A DNA stretch of 7,815 bases from CANKBT01 sp038236005 (GTDB taxonomy: Bacteria > Actinomycetota > Actinomycetes > Mycobacteriales > SCTD01). Below are positions 6,874 to 7,815 of this stretch, in pieces. A program made the position numbers and the translations under genes. Position 1 is the stretch's first letter, and each line of letters starts with the position of its first letter. Below the pieces are notes generated by a model. It was not told the origin of the DNA, ran no database searches, and worked only from the letters and a program-made list of their open reading frames with translations. The DNA lies in contig JBBSTI010000155.1 of the NCBI GenBank assembly GCA_038236005.1, positions 1 through 7,815 on the forward strand, given 5' to 3'.

Positions 6874-6892
6874 CCGGAACAGGCTGTTCTGG
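6874..6892. promoter_or_regulatory. Near-perfect 19-bp palindrome, candidate operator of DUF222 gene
   Basis: GAACA (6877-6881), GGC and TGTTC (6885-6889) form a perfect 13-bp interrupted palindrome. CC (6874-6875) pairs with GG (6891-6892) past one mismatch. It is centred about 47 bases before the DUF222 start, just downstream of a possible -10 (GAATAT, 6864-6869). It resembles actinobacterial LexA boxes (GAAC-N4-GTTC), but the half-sites are one base further apart. Confidence 0.45.
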
Positions 6893-6929
6893 GGTCGGTT
6901 CTGTCAGAGGTCGGTGCGAGGATGAACGC

Positions 6930-7712
6930 ATGCCCACCTCCACCGATGCCCGTGATGCGAGCGGCTTTCTGCCGTCGCGGTTCGGTCCGGCGGTGGGGGT
7001 GTCGTTGTTCAGCGGGCAGGCGCAGAACGCGCACCTGGACGCTCTGGAACGGGTGCAGGCGGCGCGGGCTCGGGCGTACGCGGGCGAGGTCGAGGTGGTG
7101 CTGGACTGGTTCACGCTGGTGGTGGCCGATCAGGGCAGCGACCCGGACCTGGCCGCCGTGGAGCTGTCCCCGGTGCTGCGCCTGGGGCAGGGCCGGGCGA
7201 GCTCGCTGCTCGGGGACGCGCTCAGGCTGCGCGACGAGCTGCCGGTGCTGCGCGCCGCGCTGACGGCCGGGGTGGTGTGGTGCCCGCAGGCCGTGGTGCT
7301 GCTGGCCGAGACCGCGGGCTGCTCCCCGGCGGTGTGCGCCGCCGTCGAGGTGCGGCTGCTCGGACCGGACGGGACCGGCCCGGCCGGCGCCCTGTGCCCG
7401 GCCGACCTCAAGCGGGCGGTGCGCCGCGCGGTCCTCGCGATCGAGGCCGAGCTGGAGCCGCAGGTGACCGCGGACCGGGAGCGGCGGGCCCGGGACAAGC
7501 GCGACGTCCGGATGGTCCCGGGCCGGGACGGCATGGTCGGGCTGTGGGCACTGCTGACCACCGAGCAGGCCCTGGGTCACGCCCGGGACCTGGACGTGCT
7601 GTGCCGGCAGGTCGCGCTGGACGATCTCGCGGCCGGGATCGCCCGGACCGCCGGTCAGCGCCGCGCCGACGTGCGGGCGTGTCAGATGGTCTGTGTAAGG
7701 ACGTTGGTCTGA
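6930..7712 (+). CDS. DUF222 / 13E12-repeat family protein, C-terminally truncated (probably IS-disrupted)
   Basis: The start is ATG 6930, with GAGGA at 6918-6922 (7-base spacing). The 260-residue frame ends at TGA 7710-7712. Residues of about 72-132 (DLAAVELSPVLRLGQGRASSLLGDALRLRDELPVLRAALTAGVVWCPQA) are the hallmark DUF222 block: 'A/V-E-L-x-P-x-L-R-L' followed by 'L-x-x-x-L-P-x-x-x-x-A-L-x-x-G'. A second conserved block is DGMVGLWALLTTEQA near 200-214, followed by RTAGQRRADV near 239-248. Intact family members continue from 'QRRAD' through a linker to a C-terminal HNH nuclease motif, often exceeding 400 residues. Here the family sequence stops at about residue 248 and is followed by an unrelated tail (RACQMVCVRTLV) encoded by what looks like an insertion-sequence end. 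The HNH domain is absent, so nuclease activity is not expected. The biological role of DUF222 proteins is poorly known; some mycobacterial 13E12 genes are DNA-damage inducible. In effect this is probably a pseudogene. Confidence 0.8.
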   Translation: MPTSTDARDASGFLPSRFGPAVGVSLFSGQAQNAHLDALERVQAARARAYAGEVEVVLDWFTLVVADQGSDPDLAAVELSPVLRLGQGRASSLLGDALRLRDELPVLRAALTAGVVWCPQAVVLLAETAGCSPAVCAAVEVRLLGPDGTGPAGALCPADLKRAVRRAVLAIEAELEPQVTADRERRARDKRDVRMVPGRDGMVGLWALLTTEQALGHARDLDVLCRQVALDDLAAGIARTAGQRRADVRACQMVCVRTLV

Positions 7713-7815
7713 CCCTGAGGCGGACAGCCTCGAAGGGAGCACACGATGAAGGCCACGACAGCAGGCAGGGACTCCATGCCGGAGCAGGGCTCGAGCGGCG
7801 CGACGGGCGGAGACG
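7675..7815 (+). mobile_element. Left end of a probable IS256-family insertion sequence (runs off window)
   Basis: DUF222 homology ends at about base 7674. The next bases contain CTGTGTAAGG (7691-7700), and the GTGTAA core sits about 19 bases from the proposed tip at 7675. That is where IS256 itself has GTGTAA in its terminal repeat. A short leader and an RBS-preceded ORF at 7746 follow, as in IS256-type elements. Internal symmetry is present: GTCAGA (7681-7686) is inverted as TCTGAC (7708-7713), and TGGTCTG is repeated directly (7687-7693, 7705-7711). The right end and target duplication are outside the window. The exact tip is an estimate, within a few bases. Confidence 0.5.
7746..7815 (+). 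CDS. Start of probable IS256-type transposase ORF (partial, 3' end outside window)
   Basis: ATG 7746 is preceded by GAAGGGAG (7732-7739) with a 6-base spacer. Only 23 residues are visible (MKATTAGRDS, then MPEQGSSGATGGD). The stretch is polar, Gly/Ser-rich and without a domain, consistent with the variable leader that precedes the conserved N-terminal part of some actinobacterial IS256-type (Mutator-like DDE) transposases. A second start, ATG 7776, is possible but lacks an RBS. Assignment rests on the adjoining IS-like end rather than on the protein itself; an unrelated gene cannot be excluded. Confidence 0.45.
   Translation, partial: MKATTAGRDSMPEQGSSGATGGD

Larger units (their letters stand above)
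6254..6929. other. 676-bp gene-less, repeat-rich intergenic region
   Basis: No convincing gene, tRNA or rRNA is visible here. Short open frames on both strands are Arg/Pro/Gly-rich, overlap one another and lack RBSs. The region holds, in order: the leader and candidate promoter of the leftward membrane protein; a hexanucleotide array (6355-6426); a GC-rich hairpin (CCGGGG 6493-6498 with CCCCGG 6507-6512); three copies of an 11-mer (6559-6603); two adjacent 10-bp palindromes (6641-6650 and 6652-6661); and the leader and palindrome of the rightward DUF222 gene. Base composition falls slightly near 6820-6900 (GAATAT, TGTTCT), as expected for a promoter zone. Confidence 0.6.

Noticed and set aside
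6874..6892. Canonical SOS (LexA) box
   Set aside because: The half-sites GAAC/GTTC are separated by 5 rather than 4 bases and the flanking TC/GA is missing. It is kept only as a LexA-like palindrome.
6567..6929. Upstream extension of the DUF222 frame back to ATG 6567
   Set aside because: The extra 121 residues are Arg/Pro/Ser-rich without homology-like character, and they run through the candidate promoter and palindrome. ATG 6930 has a proper RBS and a typical family N-terminus.
7560..7815. Simple frameshift (sequencing or mutational) in the DUF222 gene instead of an IS insertion
   Set aside because: The other plus frame after 7680 (VSDGLCKDVGLTLRRTASKG...) does not resume DUF222-like sequence, and a new RBS-led ORF begins at 7746.

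Overview
The window is very GC-rich, with strongly G/C-biased third codon positions, GTG starts and long stop-free shadow frames on both strands. Together with a large GDH_180-type NAD-glutamate dehydrogenase and a DUF222/13E12-repeat protein, this points to a high-GC actinobacterium. I cannot name the genus from sequence alone.

Layout. Bases 1-386 (+) hold the C-terminal 127 residues of an extended-SDR / 3-beta-HSD-like NAD(P)-dependent oxidoreductase. Bases 326-1177 (-) hold a DMT-type multi-pass membrane protein whose 3' end overlaps the first gene tail-to-tail. Divergent from it, with only 38 bp between start codons, is the dominant gene of the window, a 1511-residue NAD-dependent glutamate dehydrogenase (1216-5751, +). 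It converges, across a hairpin, on a 163-residue glycine/alanine-rich membrane protein (5762-6253, -). That gene has a textbook ribosome binding site and a candidate stress-sigma (SigB/SigF-type) promoter.

The stretch 6254-6929 contains no convincing gene but is rich in repeats: a 12-unit hexanucleotide tandem array, three copies of an 11-mer, several inverted repeats, and a near-perfect palindrome in front of the next gene. That gene (6930-7712, +) is a DUF222/13E12-family protein that ends abruptly after about 248 family-like residues. The sequence at the break looks like the left end of an IS256-family insertion sequence, and an RBS-preceded ORF (7746 to the window edge) would be the start of its transposase.

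Functionally, glutamate dehydrogenase links amino-acid catabolism to 2-oxoglutarate. The other genes show no clear pathway relationship to it, and nothing suggests one large operon. The left two-thirds looks like ordinary chromosomal housekeeping sequence. The right-hand third (from about 6254) looks accessory: repeats, a 13E12-type gene and a probable IS insertion. I did not find a convincing undescribed multi-gene system; the best leads are the IS-disrupted DUF222 gene and the repeat-bearing control region.
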